Assembly (NCBI GenBank): GCA_017941635.1 | Contig: JAGAVZ010000252.1 | Location: forward strand, 1 to 40,878 | Direction of reading: 5' to 3' | Length of the DNA stretch: 40,878 nt | Origin: Cellulosilyticum sp. | Lineage (GTDB): Bacteria > Bacillota > Clostridia > Lachnospirales > Cellulosilyticaceae | Shown here: one piece after another, positions 7,593 through 17,213 of the stretch | Layout: each line of letters starts with the position of its first letter | Position numbering within the stretch: position 1 is the stretch's first letter | The notes under the pieces: model-generated | Told to the model about the DNA's origin: nothing | Database searches by the model: none | What the model saw: only the letters and a program-made list of their open reading frames with translations | Program-made: the position numbers and the translations under genes

Positions 7593-8777
7593 TTAGCATT
7601 CGTAGATTTCTACTTCATCAATTGCTTTTTGCATCATTTCTTCAATGATATCATCTAATAATGCTTCTGATTTCTTAATATAATCTAATTTTGGTTTTGT
7701 TTCTGGATGTTTTGCTACGAAAATTGTACAACAGTCTTCAAATGGTTGGATAGATGTTTCAAATGTATCAATGCGTTTTGCAATTTGAACAATCTCTTCT
7801 TTATCAAAACCAATAAGTGGTCTAAAGACTGGCATGGTTGCTGCATTATTTGTTACAACTAAACTGTGCATTGTTTGACTTGCTACTTGTCCAATACTTT
7901 CACCTGTAATCAGTGCCATGCTACCATTCTTTGCTGCAATTGCTTCTGCAATATACATCATAATGCGTCTCATGATGATTGTAAGTTCTTCGTGTGGACA
8001 ACGTTCATAAATTTTAAGCTGTATATCTGTAAAGTTTACAACGTGTAACTTCATTTTACCTGTGTACATAGCTACTTTTTTAGCTAAGTCTACTACTTTT
8101 TGTTTTGCACGTTCACTTGTATACGGTGGTGCATGGAAGTATACAGCATCCACTTCTACTCCACGTTTTGCAATCATCCATCCTGCAACTGGGCTATCGA
8201 TTCCACCTGATAAAAGTAAGGTTGCTTTTCCATTTGTACCATATGGCATACCACCCGCACCTTTATATGTGTTAATATACACGTAAGTATGGTTACGTAA
8301 CTCTACTTGTAATGTTACCTCTGGATGACGTACATCAACTTTTACTTGGTCACCAAATTCATCTAATAAGTATCCACCGATTTCGCAGCTTACTTCCATA
8401 GATGTCATAGGGAAACGTTTGTCTGCACGTCTTGTGTCTACTTTAAATGTAATTTGCTCACCTTCCTTACAAACATCTTTCATTTGAACAAGTGCAAGAC
8501 GTTTAACAGCTTCTAATGAAACCTCATCTTCTTTTAACCCATAGGCAATCCCTACAATCCCAAAGATACGTCCTAAACGGTCAAGTACTGTTTGAACATC
8601 AATTGCTTCACTATCTACTGGCTCAACCATGATACGTCCTTGCTCTTTTGTAACAACAAACTCACCTACATCTTTTAAGTTACGTTTTACGTTTGTTACT
8701 AATTTATTTTCGAATAAATGTCTGTTTTTACCTTTAATAGCTAATTCGCCATATTTAATTAAAAAAACGTTTTTCAC
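7593..8777 (-). CDS. thiI: tRNA 4-thiouridine synthetase ThiI
   Basis: A 394-residue ATP-dependent sulfurtransferase that makes 4-thiouridine in tRNA; in some bacteria the family also feeds thiazole synthesis. Domains: an N-terminal ferredoxin-like part, a THUMP domain (about 60-165), and a PP-loop ATPase with LLLSGGIDSPVAGW at 187-200. There is no C-terminal rhodanese domain, as in the short Bacillus type that takes sulfur directly from a dedicated desulfurase. The start is GTG behind GGAGGAAG. Its first base is the last base of the nifS stop codon, implying translational coupling. Confidence 0.95.
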   Translation of the reverse strand: MKNVFLIKYGELAIKGKNRHLFENKLVTNVKRNLKDVGEFVVTKEQGRIMVEPVDSEAIDVQTVLDRLGRIFGIVGIAYGLKEDEVSLEAVKRLALVQMKDVCKEGEQITFKVDTRRADKRFPMTSMEVSCEIGGYLLDEFGDQVKVDVRHPEVTLQVELRNHTYVYINTYKGAGGMPYGTNGKATLLLSGGIDSPVAGWMIAKRGVEVDAVYFHAPPYTSERAKQKVVDLAKKVAMYTGKMKLHVVNFTDIQLKIYERCPHEELTIIMRRIMMYIAEAIAAKNGSMALITGESIGQVASQTMHSLVVTNNAATMPVFRPLIGFDKEEIVQIAKRIDTFETSIQPFEDCCTIFVAKHPETKPKLDYIKKSEALLDDIIEEMMQKAIDEVEIYEC

Positions 8778-9949
8778 TATCTTCTTCCTCCTGGTGTATA
8801 TCTTCTAAGAAATGGAATCTGTTTCTTTAGAACTTCAACCACTCTTTTTAAATCTTCAATTTGTGTTTCATATGAAAAAGAGAAACGAATCGCATGGTCT
8901 AATTGAGTCGCTTGGTTACCAATTGCCACAAGCACGCCACCTTTTTCTTTTTTATGCGTAGAACATGCAGAGCCTGAAGAAACATAAATCCCTTCTTCCT
9001 CAAGTACATGTAATAATACTTCTGATCTCACATCTTTAAATCCAATATTTAAAATGTATGGTGCACTCTCCTCTACACTTGGGCCATTAAGCCATGTATC
9101 AGGAATTTCACTAAGAATAGTTTCTGCTAAATACTGTTTGCAGGCCTTCATATGTGCCATCATTTCTTCTTGGTGTGCAATAGTCATTTGGGCTGCTTTA
9201 TAAGCACCTACAATGCCTGGTATATTTTCTGTTCCCGAACGAATGTTCTTTTGTTGACCACCACCATATACAAGACTTTGCATACGTACTGATTTATTTT
9301 TATAAAGTAAACCTACACCGCGTGGTCCATGGAACTTATGTGCACTAGCTGATAAGAAATCAATCTTTGCACGTTTCACATGAATTGGTAACTTTGCAAA
9401 AGACTGCACTGCATCTACATGGAATAGTGTTTCCTTATTTTTTTCTTTAATAAGTCCACCAATAGTTTCAATAGGTTGAATTGTTCCAATCTCATTATTC
9501 ACATGCATAATACTTACTAATAGTGTTTGATCGTCAATCGCCTCTTTGAGCTCTTCTAAACGAATCAGACCATTTTCATCCACACCAATTGTAACTACTT
9601 CAAAACCTTGCTCTTCTAAATAACGAAATACTTCTTTTACAGATGGATGCTCAATGGCAGAGGTAATAATTTTATTTCCCTGTCTCTTATAGGCCATTGC
9701 TGCACCTATGATGGCTGTATTATTACTTTCTGTTCCACCAGATGTATAAATGATTTCTTCTGGCTGAGCACCTAACCCACGTGCAAAGAAGTGAGTTGCT
9801 TCCTTAAGCATATTTTCTGCTTCCATGCCTTTTTTATGCAAAGAGGATGGATTCCCATAAGTATATAGCATCGTGTTTGCTACAACATTTGCCACTTCCT
9901 CATAAGGTTTGGTTGTGGCAGCATTATCTAAATAGATTTCATTTAGCAT
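8777..9949 (-). CDS. nifS: Cysteine desulfurase (NifS/IscS-like, partner of ThiI)
   Basis: A 390-residue PLP enzyme that takes sulfur from cysteine as a persulfide. Seen: YLDNAATTKP near the N-terminus, HVDAVQS at 177-183, the PLP lysine in SAHKFHGPRG (Lys205), and the persulfide cysteine in SSGSACSTHK (Cys329). One-base overlap with thiI strongly suggests that it feeds tRNA thiolation, as B. subtilis NifZ does. Start: ATG at 9949 with GGGAG upstream. An Fe-S cluster supply role cannot be excluded, but no scaffold gene is nearby. Confidence 0.9.
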   Translation of the reverse strand: MLNEIYLDNAATTKPYEEVANVVANTMLYTYGNPSSLHKKGMEAENMLKEATHFFARGLGAQPEEIIYTSGGTESNNTAIIGAAMAYKRQGNKIITSAIEHPSVKEVFRYLEEQGFEVVTIGVDENGLIRLEELKEAIDDQTLLVSIMHVNNEIGTIQPIETIGGLIKEKNKETLFHVDAVQSFAKLPIHVKRAKIDFLSASAHKFHGPRGVGLLYKNKSVRMQSLVYGGGQQKNIRSGTENIPGIVGAYKAAQMTIAHQEEMMAHMKACKQYLAETILSEIPDTWLNGPSVEESAPYILNIGFKDVRSEVLLHVLEEEGIYVSSGSACSTHKKEKGGVLVAIGNQATQLDHAIRFSFSYETQIEDLKRVVEVLKKQIPFLRRYTPGGRR

Positions 9950-10004
9950 ATTCGTTTGCTCTCCCTTTGTTGAACCTTTCCAGGATTATATTGTTTTTAC
10001 ATAT

Positions 10005-10030
10005 AAAAAATGAGGGAAAAGTCCCTCATT
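10005..10030 (-). terminator. Terminator after cheY
   Basis: On the minus strand AATGAGGGA/TCCCTCATT, with a 4-base loop, is followed by six T residues, just past the cheY stop. Confidence 0.85.
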
Positions 10031-10031
10031 A

Positions 10032-10400
10032 TTATCTACTCATTACATTATAAATAGCTTGTAATACACGTGTTTTCTCAAAAGGTTTCACGATAAAGTC
10101 TTTAGCACCTCTTTTTATTGCCTCTACAACTTTTGAATGTTGTCCCATTGCTGAACACATAATAATCTTGGTATTTGGACTTACTTCTAATATTTTTTCA
10201 ATTGCTTCAATACCGTCAAGTTCTGGCATTGTAATATCAAGCGTTACAATATCTGGTTGAAGATGCTGTGCCATCTCAACTGCTTGCAGTCCATTTCCAG
10301 CTTCACCTACAACAGTAAAGTCTGGTTCTGTAAGCATTTTTTTGAGCACTGTCCTCATAAAAATAGCATCATCTACAACCAAAAAAGTAACCTTCTCCAT
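10032..10400 (-). CDS. cheY: Single-domain CheY-like response regulator
   Basis: A 122-residue receiver domain with no output domain. Acidic pocket Asp10/Asp11, phospho-acceptor Asp55 (VTLDITMPELDG), Ser83 in IIMCSAMGQ, and Lys105 in FIVKPF are all present, so it should be phosphorylatable. Such proteins act by protein binding, as CheY does on the flagellar switch. No chemotaxis kinase or flagellar gene is in the window, so the chemotaxis assignment rests on similarity only. It starts immediately after the rsmE stop (TAGATG) and ends the prmA-rsmE-cheY unit before a strong terminator. Confidence 0.85.
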   Translation of the reverse strand: MEKVTFLVVDDAIFMRTVLKKMLTEPDFTVVGEAGNGLQAVEMAQHLQPDIVTLDITMPELDGIEAIEKILEVSPNTKIIMCSAMGQHSKVVEAIKRGAKDFIVKPFEKTRVLQAIYNVMSR

Positions 10401-11141
10401 CTAAATCTCTCCCATCTCATACATGATATTAGCTAATGTTACTAAACCTGCTGTCTCACTCCTTAAGATGCGTTTCCCTAAAGTAATTGATTGTACTCCA
10501 TATTCCATTGCTAAGGCTACTTCTTCTTCTGTAAAGCCACCTTCTGGTCCAATAAATACCCCTATTGATTGGACATCTAATGATTGTAAATAAGCTTTGA
10601 TATGATAAGATGATTCATTTTCATATGGGATACAACCGCAGTCTAATGTTTCCTTATTATATTCAAGTGCTTCTTTAAAAGTCATTGGCATTGTAATTTC
10701 TGGAACAATACCTCTTTTACTTTGCTTCGCTGCACTTTCAGCAATCTTTTGCCAACGTGCAATCTTATTATTCATTTTGCTTTCCGATTCTAATTTGACA
10801 ACGCAGCGTTTGGTCATAAGAGGAACAATCTTTGTTACACCAATCTCAACACTCTTTTGGATTACAAATTCCATCTTTTCCCCTTTTACAAGTGATTGGA
10901 ATAAAACTGTACTTACAGCTGGCTCTGTCGTATTATCTATAGCTTCAACGATTTTTGCCGTCACTATTTCTGCATCAATTTCTTTTATTATACACTGATA
11001 ATCATGACCTTGTCTATCATTTATCAAAATTTCTTTTCCTATAGGTAATCTTAAGACATTTTTAATATGATTGACATCAGTCCCCTTAATAACGATTGTA
11101 TCTTCTGACACATCTTCTGGATTTACAAAAAATTTCGCCAT
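10401..11141 (-). CDS. rsmE: 16S rRNA m3U1498 methyltransferase RsmE
   Basis: A 246-residue SPOUT-family (knotted) SAM-dependent enzyme that methylates U1498 in the 30S decoding centre. The N-terminal PUA-like part carries HIKNVLRLPIGKEILINDRQ. The C-terminal knot carries GVFIGPEGGFTEEEV and LGKRILRSETAGL, hallmark RsmE motifs for SAM binding. It follows prmA by 15 bases and abuts cheY. Pairing with prmA is common in Firmicutes. Confidence 0.94.
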   Translation of the reverse strand: MAKFFVNPEDVSEDTIVIKGTDVNHIKNVLRLPIGKEILINDRQGHDYQCIIKEIDAEIVTAKIVEAIDNTTEPAVSTVLFQSLVKGEKMEFVIQKSVEIGVTKIVPLMTKRCVVKLESESKMNNKIARWQKIAESAAKQSKRGIVPEITMPMTFKEALEYNKETLDCGCIPYENESSYHIKAYLQSLDVQSIGVFIGPEGGFTEEEVALAMEYGVQSITLGKRILRSETAGLVTLANIMYEMGEI

Positions 11142-11156
11142 GCTTCACCTTTTCTA

Positions 11157-12122
11157 TTATTTAATATGTGCTAAGATTGCAACCCAATCATTTTTCTCTG
11201 TAATGTTGTCTACTTCAAAGCCTACTTCTTCTAAATGACCTTTAACTTCTTCTGCACGGTCCCCAATCACACCTGATGCAATCAGTTTACCATCTGCCTT
11301 TAAGAAGTTTCTAAGCTCATGTTTCATCCCAATAATAACATCTGCAACAATGTTTGCTACAACAATATCATATTTTCTATGACCAATTTTATTTTCTAAT
11401 GCTTCATCTGCCATAACGTTACCACAGTATGTTGTATAGCGCGCTGTATCCATTTTGTTTTGTGCAAAGTTTTCACATGCGATATCTACTGAATTTTGGT
11501 CAATATCTACTGCTGTAACATGATTTGCACCAAGCATTAAAGCTGCAATGGATAAAATACCACTACCACATCCCATATCTAATACTTCACAAGATGGTTT
11601 TACAATATTTTCTAGCTGCTCAATACAAAGTTGTGTAGTATAATGTTGTCCTGTACCGAAAGAAGAGTTTGGATCAATTTCAAGGATATGACGATCTGTT
11701 GTTTCATCATAAGATTCCCAAGTTGGTTTAATCACAAACTTTTCACCTACTGTGAAAGGTTTGAAGTATTGTTTCCAGTTATTTGCCCAATCTTCTTCTT
11801 TTACATTACCTAATTCTAATCTTAAAGAACCGTAATCTGCATTCTCTTCTTTGAGTCTGTTTAACATATTTTTAATTTCAATAAAGGTTTCTTGACCTTG
11901 GCTATTTTCGGCTAAGTAGAACTTGATATTTGTTTCTACGTCTTTTAAATCTTCCATAGAGACATCCATGTAATCCCATGTTTGTCCACGTAAGGTTAAA
12001 AATTCTTCAAAATCATCTGGGTCTTCAATGACAAATCCTGTCACGCCCATTTGCATTAAAATACCTGTAATTGTTTCTAGTCCTTGTTTGGATGTATAAA
12101 TTGTTACTTCTAACCAGTTCAT
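11157..12122 (-). CDS. prmA: Ribosomal protein L11 methyltransferase PrmA
   Basis: A 321-residue SAM-dependent enzyme that methylates ribosomal protein L11. The N-terminal substrate-binding domain (MNWLEVTIYTSKQGLETITG onward) precedes a Rossmann methyltransferase domain with VLDMGCGSGILSIAALMLGA and YDIVVANIVADVI. The open frame runs 20 codons further upstream, but ATG at 12122 fits the family start and has GGAG 8 bases upstream. The upstream part also overlaps the promoter. It is the first gene of the prmA-rsmE-cheY unit. Confidence 0.94.
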   Translation of the reverse strand: MNWLEVTIYTSKQGLETITGILMQMGVTGFVIEDPDDFEEFLTLRGQTWDYMDVSMEDLKDVETNIKFYLAENSQGQETFIEIKNMLNRLKEENADYGSLRLELGNVKEEDWANNWKQYFKPFTVGEKFVIKPTWESYDETTDRHILEIDPNSSFGTGQHYTTQLCIEQLENIVKPSCEVLDMGCGSGILSIAALMLGANHVTAVDIDQNSVDIACENFAQNKMDTARYTTYCGNVMADEALENKIGHRKYDIVVANIVADVIIGMKHELRNFLKADGKLIASGVIGDRAEEVKGHLEEVGFEVDNITEKNDWVAILAHIK

Positions 12123-12153
12123 GTTTTCATCTCCATTTATGTTTAATACTATT

Positions 12154-12182
12154 ATTATAATGGAATCGCCTATATTATTCAA
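12154..12182 (-). promoter_or_regulatory. Sigma-A promoter of prmA
   Basis: On the minus strand TTGAAT and a perfect TATAAT are 17 bases apart, about 32 bases before the prmA start. Confidence 0.65.
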
Positions 12183-12370
12183 GTTATAGCCCTTTTCCCC
12201 ATTTTTTACTGTACTTTTTAATTATGTTCTATACATTATTTTCTATACACATGCTTTATTTACAAGATTTTTCTTTCTTCTACGAATTGCCAAAAATCAT
12301 TTCACCTTATATTAGAGACGGCTCAGCTTTAGCCTTCAATGCTATTTATAATGTCTTTCTCTAAGCGACT

Positions 12371-12399
12371 AATATGTTCTATAACGTGTAGAACATATT
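12371..12399. repeat. Perfect inverted repeat, possible operator or hairpin
   Basis: AATATGTTCT, 9 bases, AGAACATATT. The perfect 10-bp arms lie directly beside the dnaJ terminator. There is no T-run, so it is not an obvious terminator by itself. Confidence 0.5.
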
Positions 12400-12400
12400 G

Positions 12401-12433
12401 AAAGAGGAGATTAGCGCACTAATCCCCTCTTTC
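12401..12433 (-). terminator. Terminator of dnaJ
   Basis: A stem of AAAGAGGAGATTAG against CTAATCCCCTCTTT with a 4-base loop lies 28 bases past the dnaJ stop. The minus-strand exit is TTTCAAT, a weak T-tract. It probably ends the heat-shock operon. Confidence 0.65.
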
Positions 12434-12461
12434 TAATACTTTATCATTACTCTAATTTGAA

Positions 12462-13616
12462 TTACTTATTTTTTTTGAAGAAATGGCCCCAGCCTTTTTT
12501 AGATTCTTCAGCTTGTGCACCGATTTCTGGTTCAAACTCTCTTAAAATCTCTTTTTGTTTTTCTGTGAGATTTTTAGGTACCACAACATAAACCTCTACA
12601 TATTGATCTCCACGATGTTTGTTGTTACGTAAGCTTGGAATACCTTTACCTTGTAATCTGAAAGTTGTTGATGTTTGTGTTCCTGGTTGAATGCTGAATT
12701 TTACATTACCATCTAATGTTGGAATAGAAAGCTCTGCACCAAGTGCTGCCTGAACGAATGAAATCGGCATACGCATATACACATCGTTACCACGTCTTTC
12801 AAATACAGGGTGTGATGATACAGATACTGTAACAAGTAAATCACCTGCTGGTGCACCTACATCACCGGCTTCTCCTTGGCCTGATAAACGAATTGTTTGG
12901 CCATGATCAATACCTGCTGGAATTTTTGCAGTTACTTTTTTCACTGTTCTTACTTTACCATGTCCATGACATGTGTTACATGGGTCTTTGATAATTTTAC
13001 CTTCACCACGACATGCATCACATACTTGTTCTGACTGCATCATACCCATAATTGTACGTTGTTGAACTACAATGCGTCCTGTTCCATGACATTTACCACA
13101 TGTACTTGTTTCAGTACCCGGTTTAGCTTTTGAACCATGACATGTTGGACATGTTTCTGATGTATTGATTGAAATTTCTTTTTCACATCCAAATGCTGCT
13201 TCTTCGAAAGAAATTTGGATAGTCTGACGTATATCTGCACCTGGTTGTGGACCACGTGGTCTTCTACGGCCACCACCGCCAAAGCCACCTCCAAACATGC
13301 CATTTAAAATATCACTTAAATCAATATCCCCATCAAAGCCACCAAATCCGCCAAAGCCGCCACCGAAACCACCAGTACCACCGCCACCTTGTTCAAAGGC
13401 TGCATGGCCATAACGATCATAAGCTGCACGTTTATCTGCATCACTTAATACTTCATAAGCTTCTGTAATTTCTTTAAATTTTGCTTCTGCTTCTTTGTTA
13501 TCTGGATTAGCATCTGGGTGATATTGTTTTGCTAGTTTACGATATGCTTTTTTAATCTCAGCATCACTAGCTGATTTAGATAATCCCAGGATTTCATAAA
13601 AGTCCCTTTTATCCAT
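12462..13616 (-). CDS. dnaJ: Chaperone protein DnaJ (Hsp40)
   Basis: A 384-residue DnaK co-chaperone that stimulates ATP hydrolysis and delivers substrates. The J domain (about 1-65) has the HPD motif in [10 protein letters not shown] Gly/Phe-rich linker follows (about 72-115). Then comes a zinc domain with four CxxCxGxG-type repeats ([32 protein letters not shown]). The C-terminal substrate-binding domains complete a full type I DnaJ. A GTG 12 bases upstream is in frame but lies inside the AGGTGG ribosome binding site, so ATG at 13616 is chosen. Last gene of hrcA-grpE-dnaK-dnaJ. Confidence 0.96.
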   Translation of the reverse strand: MDKRDFYEILGLSKSASDAEIKKAYRKLAKQYHPDANPDNKEAEAKFKEITEAYEVLSDADKRAAYDRYGHAAFEQGGGGTGGFGGGFGGFGGFDGDIDLSDILNGMFGGGFGGGGRRRPRGPQPGADIRQTIQISFEEAAFGCEKEISINTSETCPTCHGSKAKPGTETSTCGKCHGTGRIVVQQRTIMGMMQSEQVCDACRGEGKIIKDPCNTCHGHGKVRTVKKVTAKIPAGIDHGQTIRLSGQGEAGDVGAPAGDLLVTVSVSSHPVFERRGNDVYMRMPISFVQAALGAELSIPTLDGNVKFSIQPGTQTSTTFRLQGKGIPSLRNNKHRGDQYVEVYVVVPKNLTEKQKEILREFEPEIGAQAEESKKGWGHFFKKNK

Positions 13617-13659
13617 AACAGTCACCACCTTTTTATTTTATTGATATAACATAGAAACA

Positions 13660-13682
13660 GTCAAAGAGGAATGCTCTTTGAC
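13660..13682 (-). other. Intercistronic hairpin between dnaK and dnaJ
   Basis: A perfect 9-bp stem GTCAAAGAG/CTCTTTGAC with a 5-base loop. On the minus strand it is followed by TGTTTCTATG, not a true T-run. It may reduce read-through to dnaJ or protect and process the dnaK message. Confidence 0.5.
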
Positions 13683-13695
13683 CGTCTCAATCATT

Positions 13696-15540
13696 TTATT
13701 CTTCTTTGAAGTCTGCGTCAATAACATCGTCATCAGCGTTTGTATTGCCGCCTGCATTCATGTCTGGACCTGCACCTTGTGCTGCACCAGCTTGGCTATA
13801 TAATTTTTCAGAAATGCTATAGAATACGTTTGTAAGTTCTTCTTTAGCTGCTTTAAGTTCTGTAACTTGTTCTTCTGTCATGCTACCAGCCACTGCTTTT
13901 TCGTTAAGGTCTTTTAATTTATTAAGAGCTGTTTCAACTTTTGCTTTATCATCAGCTTCTAATTTATCTTCCATGTCTTTAAGCATTTTTTCAGTTTGGA
14001 ATACCATAGCGTCTGCTTCGTTTTTAGCATCGATTGCTTCTTTACGTTTTTTATCTTCAGCAGCAAATTGTTCTGCTTCTTTTACAGCTTTTTCGATTTC
14101 TTCATCGCTAAGGTTTGTGCTTGCTGTGATTGTAATGTGTTGTTCTTTACCAGTACCAAGATCTTTAGCAGATACTTTTACAATACCATTTGCATCGATA
14201 TCGAATGTTACTTCGATTTGTGGAATACCACGTGGAGCTGGCATAATACCATCTAATTTGAAGTTACCAAGTGTTTTGTTATCGTTTGCCATTGGTCTTT
14301 CACCTTGAACAACGTGGATATCTACTGCTGGTTGGTTATCAGCTGCTGTAGAGAACACTTGAGATTTTTTAGTTGGGATTGTTGTGTTCTTAGGAATAAC
14401 TGGTGTAGCTACTCCACCCATTGTTTCGATACCAAGTGTAAGTGGTGTTACGTCAAGAAGAAGGATATCTCCTGAACCAGCTTCACCTGAAAGTTTACCA
14501 CCTTGGATTGCAGCACCTACAGATACACATTCATCTGGGTTGATTCCTTTGAATGGTTCTTTACCTGTGATACGTTTAACTGCATCTTGAACAGCTGGAA
14601 TACGTGTAGAACCACCAACTAATAATACTTTATCAAGTTCTGAAGCATTAACGCCTGCATCATTTAATGCTGTACGAACTGGTCCCATTGTTCTTTCAAC
14701 AAGATCAGCTGTAAGTTCATCGAATTTAGCTCTTGTGATTGTTACATCTAAGCTTTGTCCGCCAGCACAGATGAATGGAATTAATACATTTGCACTTGTT
14801 TTTTGAGAAAGTTCTTTTTTAGCTGTTTCAGCAGCTTCTTTTAAACGTTGCATAGCAACTTTATCTTGAGAAAGGTCAATACCTTCTTGTTTATTGAATT
14901 CTTGTACTAAGTAATCAATAACTTTTTGGTCGAAGTCATCTCCACCTAAATTGTTATCTCCACTTGTTGCAAGTACTTCGATAACCCCATCACCGATATC
15001 AATTACAGATACGTCGAATGTACCACCACCAAGGTCATATACTAAGATTTTTTGTTCATGTTCATTGTCAAGACCGTAAGCAAGTGCTGCTGCTGTTGGT
15101 TCGTTAATGATACGTTTTACATCAAGACCAGCGATACGTCCAGCATCTTTTGTTGCTTGTCTTTGGCTATCTGTGAAGTAAGCAGGTACTGTGATAACTG
15201 CTTCTGTTACAGCTTCACCAAGGTGAGCTTCTGCGTCTGCTTTTAATTTTTGAAGGATGATTGCTGAAATCTCTTGTGGAGAGAATTTTTTATCATCGAT
15301 TGTTACTTTATAATCTGTACCCATGTGTCTTTTGATAGAGATTACTGTTCTTTCATGGTTTGTAACAGCTTGACGTTTTGCCACATCCCCTACAAGTCTT
15401 TCTCCTGTTTTGCTAAAACCTACTACAGATGGTGTTGTTCTGTTACCATCAGCGTTAACGATAACAACTGGTTTTCCACCTTCCATAACTGATACACAAG
15501 AGTTTGTTGTTCCTAAGTCAATACCAATAATTTTACCCAT
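13696..15540 (-). CDS. dnaK: Chaperone protein DnaK (Hsp70)
   Basis: A 614-residue ATP-dependent chaperone, full length for Firmicutes. The ATPase domain (1 to about 355) starts [19 protein letters not shown] and holds [13 protein letters not shown] and [12 protein letters not shown]. The linker region has [20 protein letters not shown], followed by a substrate-binding domain and a helical lid. The C-terminus [12 protein letters not shown] matches the co-chaperone-binding tail. Like other Gram-positive forms it lacks the extra loop of E. coli DnaK. Start: ATG behind AGGAGG. It sits between grpE and dnaJ and is controlled by CIRCE/HrcA. Confidence 0.98.
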   Translation of the reverse strand: MGKIIGIDLGTTNSCVSVMEGGKPVVIVNADGNRTTPSVVGFSKTGERLVGDVAKRQAVTNHERTVISIKRHMGTDYKVTIDDKKFSPQEISAIILQKLKADAEAHLGEAVTEAVITVPAYFTDSQRQATKDAGRIAGLDVKRIINEPTAAALAYGLDNEHEQKILVYDLGGGTFDVSVIDIGDGVIEVLATSGDNNLGGDDFDQKVIDYLVQEFNKQEGIDLSQDKVAMQRLKEAAETAKKELSQKTSANVLIPFICAGGQSLDVTITRAKFDELTADLVERTMGPVRTALNDAGVNASELDKVLLVGGSTRIPAVQDAVKRITGKEPFKGINPDECVSVGAAIQGGKLSGEAGSGDILLLDVTPLTLGIETMGGVATPVIPKNTTIPTKKSQVFSTAADNQPAVDIHVVQGERPMANDNKTLGNFKLDGIMPAPRGIPQIEVTFDIDANGIVKVSAKDLGTGKEQHITITASTNLSDEEIEKAVKEAEQFAAEDKKRKEAIDAKNEADAMVFQTEKMLKDMEDKLEADDKAKVETALNKLKDLNEKAVAGSMTEEQVTELKAAKEELTNVFYSISEKLYSQAGAAQGAGPDMNAGGNTNADDDVIDADFKEE

Positions 15541-15559
15541 AACTTATTTCCTCCTATTA

Positions 15560-16126
15560 TTAATTAGCCACTTTGACTAAACTATGTCTAATTACTTTTT
15601 CTTCTTTATATAAATAACCTTTTTGTAGCTCTTCAGCAACCATATTTTCTCCAAGAGTTTCATCATCTATGTGCATAATTGCATTGTGAAGATTTGGGTC
15701 AAATTCTTTGCCAAGCGCTTCAATTGGTGTTACATGCAGTTTTTCAAGTAAGCCCATCATTTGTTTGTAAATCATTTCTACACCAGCAAAAAGTGCTTTG
15801 TCTGTAGATTCTACTTTTAGGGCTCTTTCGAAATTATCAATAATTGGTAGCATTTCTACTACTGTATTACTTACAGCATAGTCATACGAATCTGCTTTTT
15901 CTTTTTCACTACGTTTTCTGAAGTTGTCAAACTCCGCCATTAAGCGTTGCCATCTATCTAAGTATTCAGCAGCTTTTGCTTCTGACTCTTTTAAGCGTGT
16001 GTCTTCTGTACTTTCTTCTACTACTTCTTCTTGAGCTTCACTAGCTACTTCATTTTCTGTAGTTTCTGTTACAACTTCTTCAACTTGTTCTTCTTGAACT
16101 TGATCTACATTTTGATTTTCTTCCAT
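15560..16126 (-). CDS. grpE: Nucleotide exchange factor GrpE
   Basis: A 188-residue DnaK nucleotide exchange factor. Its N-terminal 55 residues are highly acidic (mostly E, V, Q, T). They are followed by a long coiled coil (about 45-110) with AEYLDRWQRLMAEFDNFRKR, and a C-terminal beta domain with GVEMIYKQMMGLLEKLHV. It is 31 bases from hrcA and 19 from dnaK in the heat-shock operon. Confidence 0.95.
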   Translation of the reverse strand: MEENQNVDQVQEEQVEEVVTETTENEVASEAQEEVVEESTEDTRLKESEAKAAEYLDRWQRLMAEFDNFRKRSEKEKADSYDYAVSNTVVEMLPIIDNFERALKVESTDKALFAGVEMIYKQMMGLLEKLHVTPIEALGKEFDPNLHNAIMHIDDETLGENMVAEELQKGYLYKEEKVIRHSLVKVAN

Positions 16127-16157
16127 GGTTTCACCCTTTCGCCTAAGACTGGTACTT

Positions 16158-17192
16158 TTAATGTCCCAGTTCTTTGAGCATATTTGTTATATGATAAGAT
16201 ACATATTCTAATACAGAAACCACTTGATCATAGTCCATACGTGTTGGACCAATAATACCAATATTTCCTATAGCATGGTCTCCAATGCGATAACTCGTGG
16301 AAACAACACTATAATCTTTCATTGGTGTTAAGACATTTTCCTCCCCAATACGGATGGTAACCGAATTTGGCGAAGATTGATCAAGGATCTTTCTTAGATA
16401 TGGTTTTTCTTCTAATAACTTCAATAATGTTCTCGTCTTATCCTTTTCATCCATTCCATTGAAATCCAAAATATTGTTGGCACCTCGGATGTATATCTCA
16501 GGAGAATCTTCTTGTTTTAAAGTATCATCAATTGCCTGTAATACACTGCCTGCAATGTCTCCATATTCTTTCATCTTTTCTTCAATAGAAAACTTAAGTT
16601 TATTAAGACTAAGTTGGCTTAACGTGTTTCCTTTAATTGTTTCATTTAGAATATTAGTTAAAGCCATACACATATTAAAATCAATCGCCTTCGGTGTAGG
16701 AATCACATAGTGTTTTACACTATTTGTATCTGTTACAACGACACATGCAACTGAATAATCATCTACTGGTACAAGCTGTATATGTTTGATACAAACTTGT
16801 GAAATAGGTGGTGTCATTGCAATCGTTGTACAGTTGGTGAGCATCGCTACAAGCTTTGCAGTTTCCTCAACCAAGGTATCAATATGATTAATTTTCTCTT
16901 TAATTAAGTTTGTAATGACTTCTTCTATCTCAGGTGTAATGTGAGATTTCTTCATCATTCCATCCACATACATCCTGTATCCTTTGTCAGAAGGAATACG
17001 TCCAGCAGAAGTATGAGGCTGTACAATTAAACCAAGTTCTTCTAAGTCCGCCATTTCATTACGAATGGTCGCGGAACTAATCCCTAAGTCATACTTCTTC
17101 GAAATGGTACGTGATCCAACTGGATCGCCGGTTTCTATATAATCACGAATAATGGCTTCAAGGATTTTTAGCTTACGCTCATTCATATCCAT
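16158..17192 (-). CDS. hrcA: Heat-inducible transcription repressor HrcA
   Basis: A 344-residue repressor that binds CIRCE and shuts off class I heat-shock genes when GroE is free. The N-terminal winged helix has ILEAIIRDYIETGDPVGSRT and GISSATIRNEMADLEELGLI, then the HTSAGRIPSDKGYR motif. A GAF-like dimerisation domain and insert follow. It is the first gene of the operon and lies right behind its own operator, so it is autoregulated. Start: ATG at 17192 with GGAAGTG upstream. Confidence 0.97.
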   Translation of the reverse strand: MDMNERKLKILEAIIRDYIETGDPVGSRTISKKYDLGISSATIRNEMADLEELGLIVQPHTSAGRIPSDKGYRMYVDGMMKKSHITPEIEEVITNLIKEKINHIDTLVEETAKLVAMLTNCTTIAMTPPISQVCIKHIQLVPVDDYSVACVVVTDTNSVKHYVIPTPKAIDFNMCMALTNILNETIKGNTLSQLSLNKLKFSIEEKMKEYGDIAGSVLQAIDDTLKQEDSPEIYIRGANNILDFNGMDEKDKTRTLLKLLEEKPYLRKILDQSSPNSVTIRIGEENVLTPMKDYSVVSTSYRIGDHAIGNIGIIGPTRMDYDQVVSVLEYVSYHITNMLKELGH

Positions 17193-17213
17193 CGAATCAC
17201 TTCCTTCTTTTTG

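Larger units (their letters stand above)
12123..12461. other. Intergenic region between dnaJ and prmA
   Basis: This 339-bp region holds the prmA promoter, an AT-rich middle (12183-12370) with no ORF I can support, an inverted repeat (12371-12399), and a terminator hairpin at the end of dnaJ. A TGTTCTATA string occurs both at about 12225 and in the inverted repeat. Confidence 0.6.

Noticed and set aside
13247-13400. Short tandem repeat array (CCACCGCCA-like)
   Set aside because: These are Gly-rich codons of the DnaJ linker, not an independent repeat or CRISPR.
13247-13468. Rightward His-rich ORF across dnaJ
   Set aside because: It is the antisense of the Gly/Phe-rich linker codons of dnaJ. 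Low-complexity His/Gln content and no ribosome binding site mark it as a shadow.
13880-15492. Several rightward ORFs of 64-142 codons opposite dnaK
   Set aside because: These are antisense shadows of a highly conserved gene, with no ribosome binding sites and no recognisable domains.
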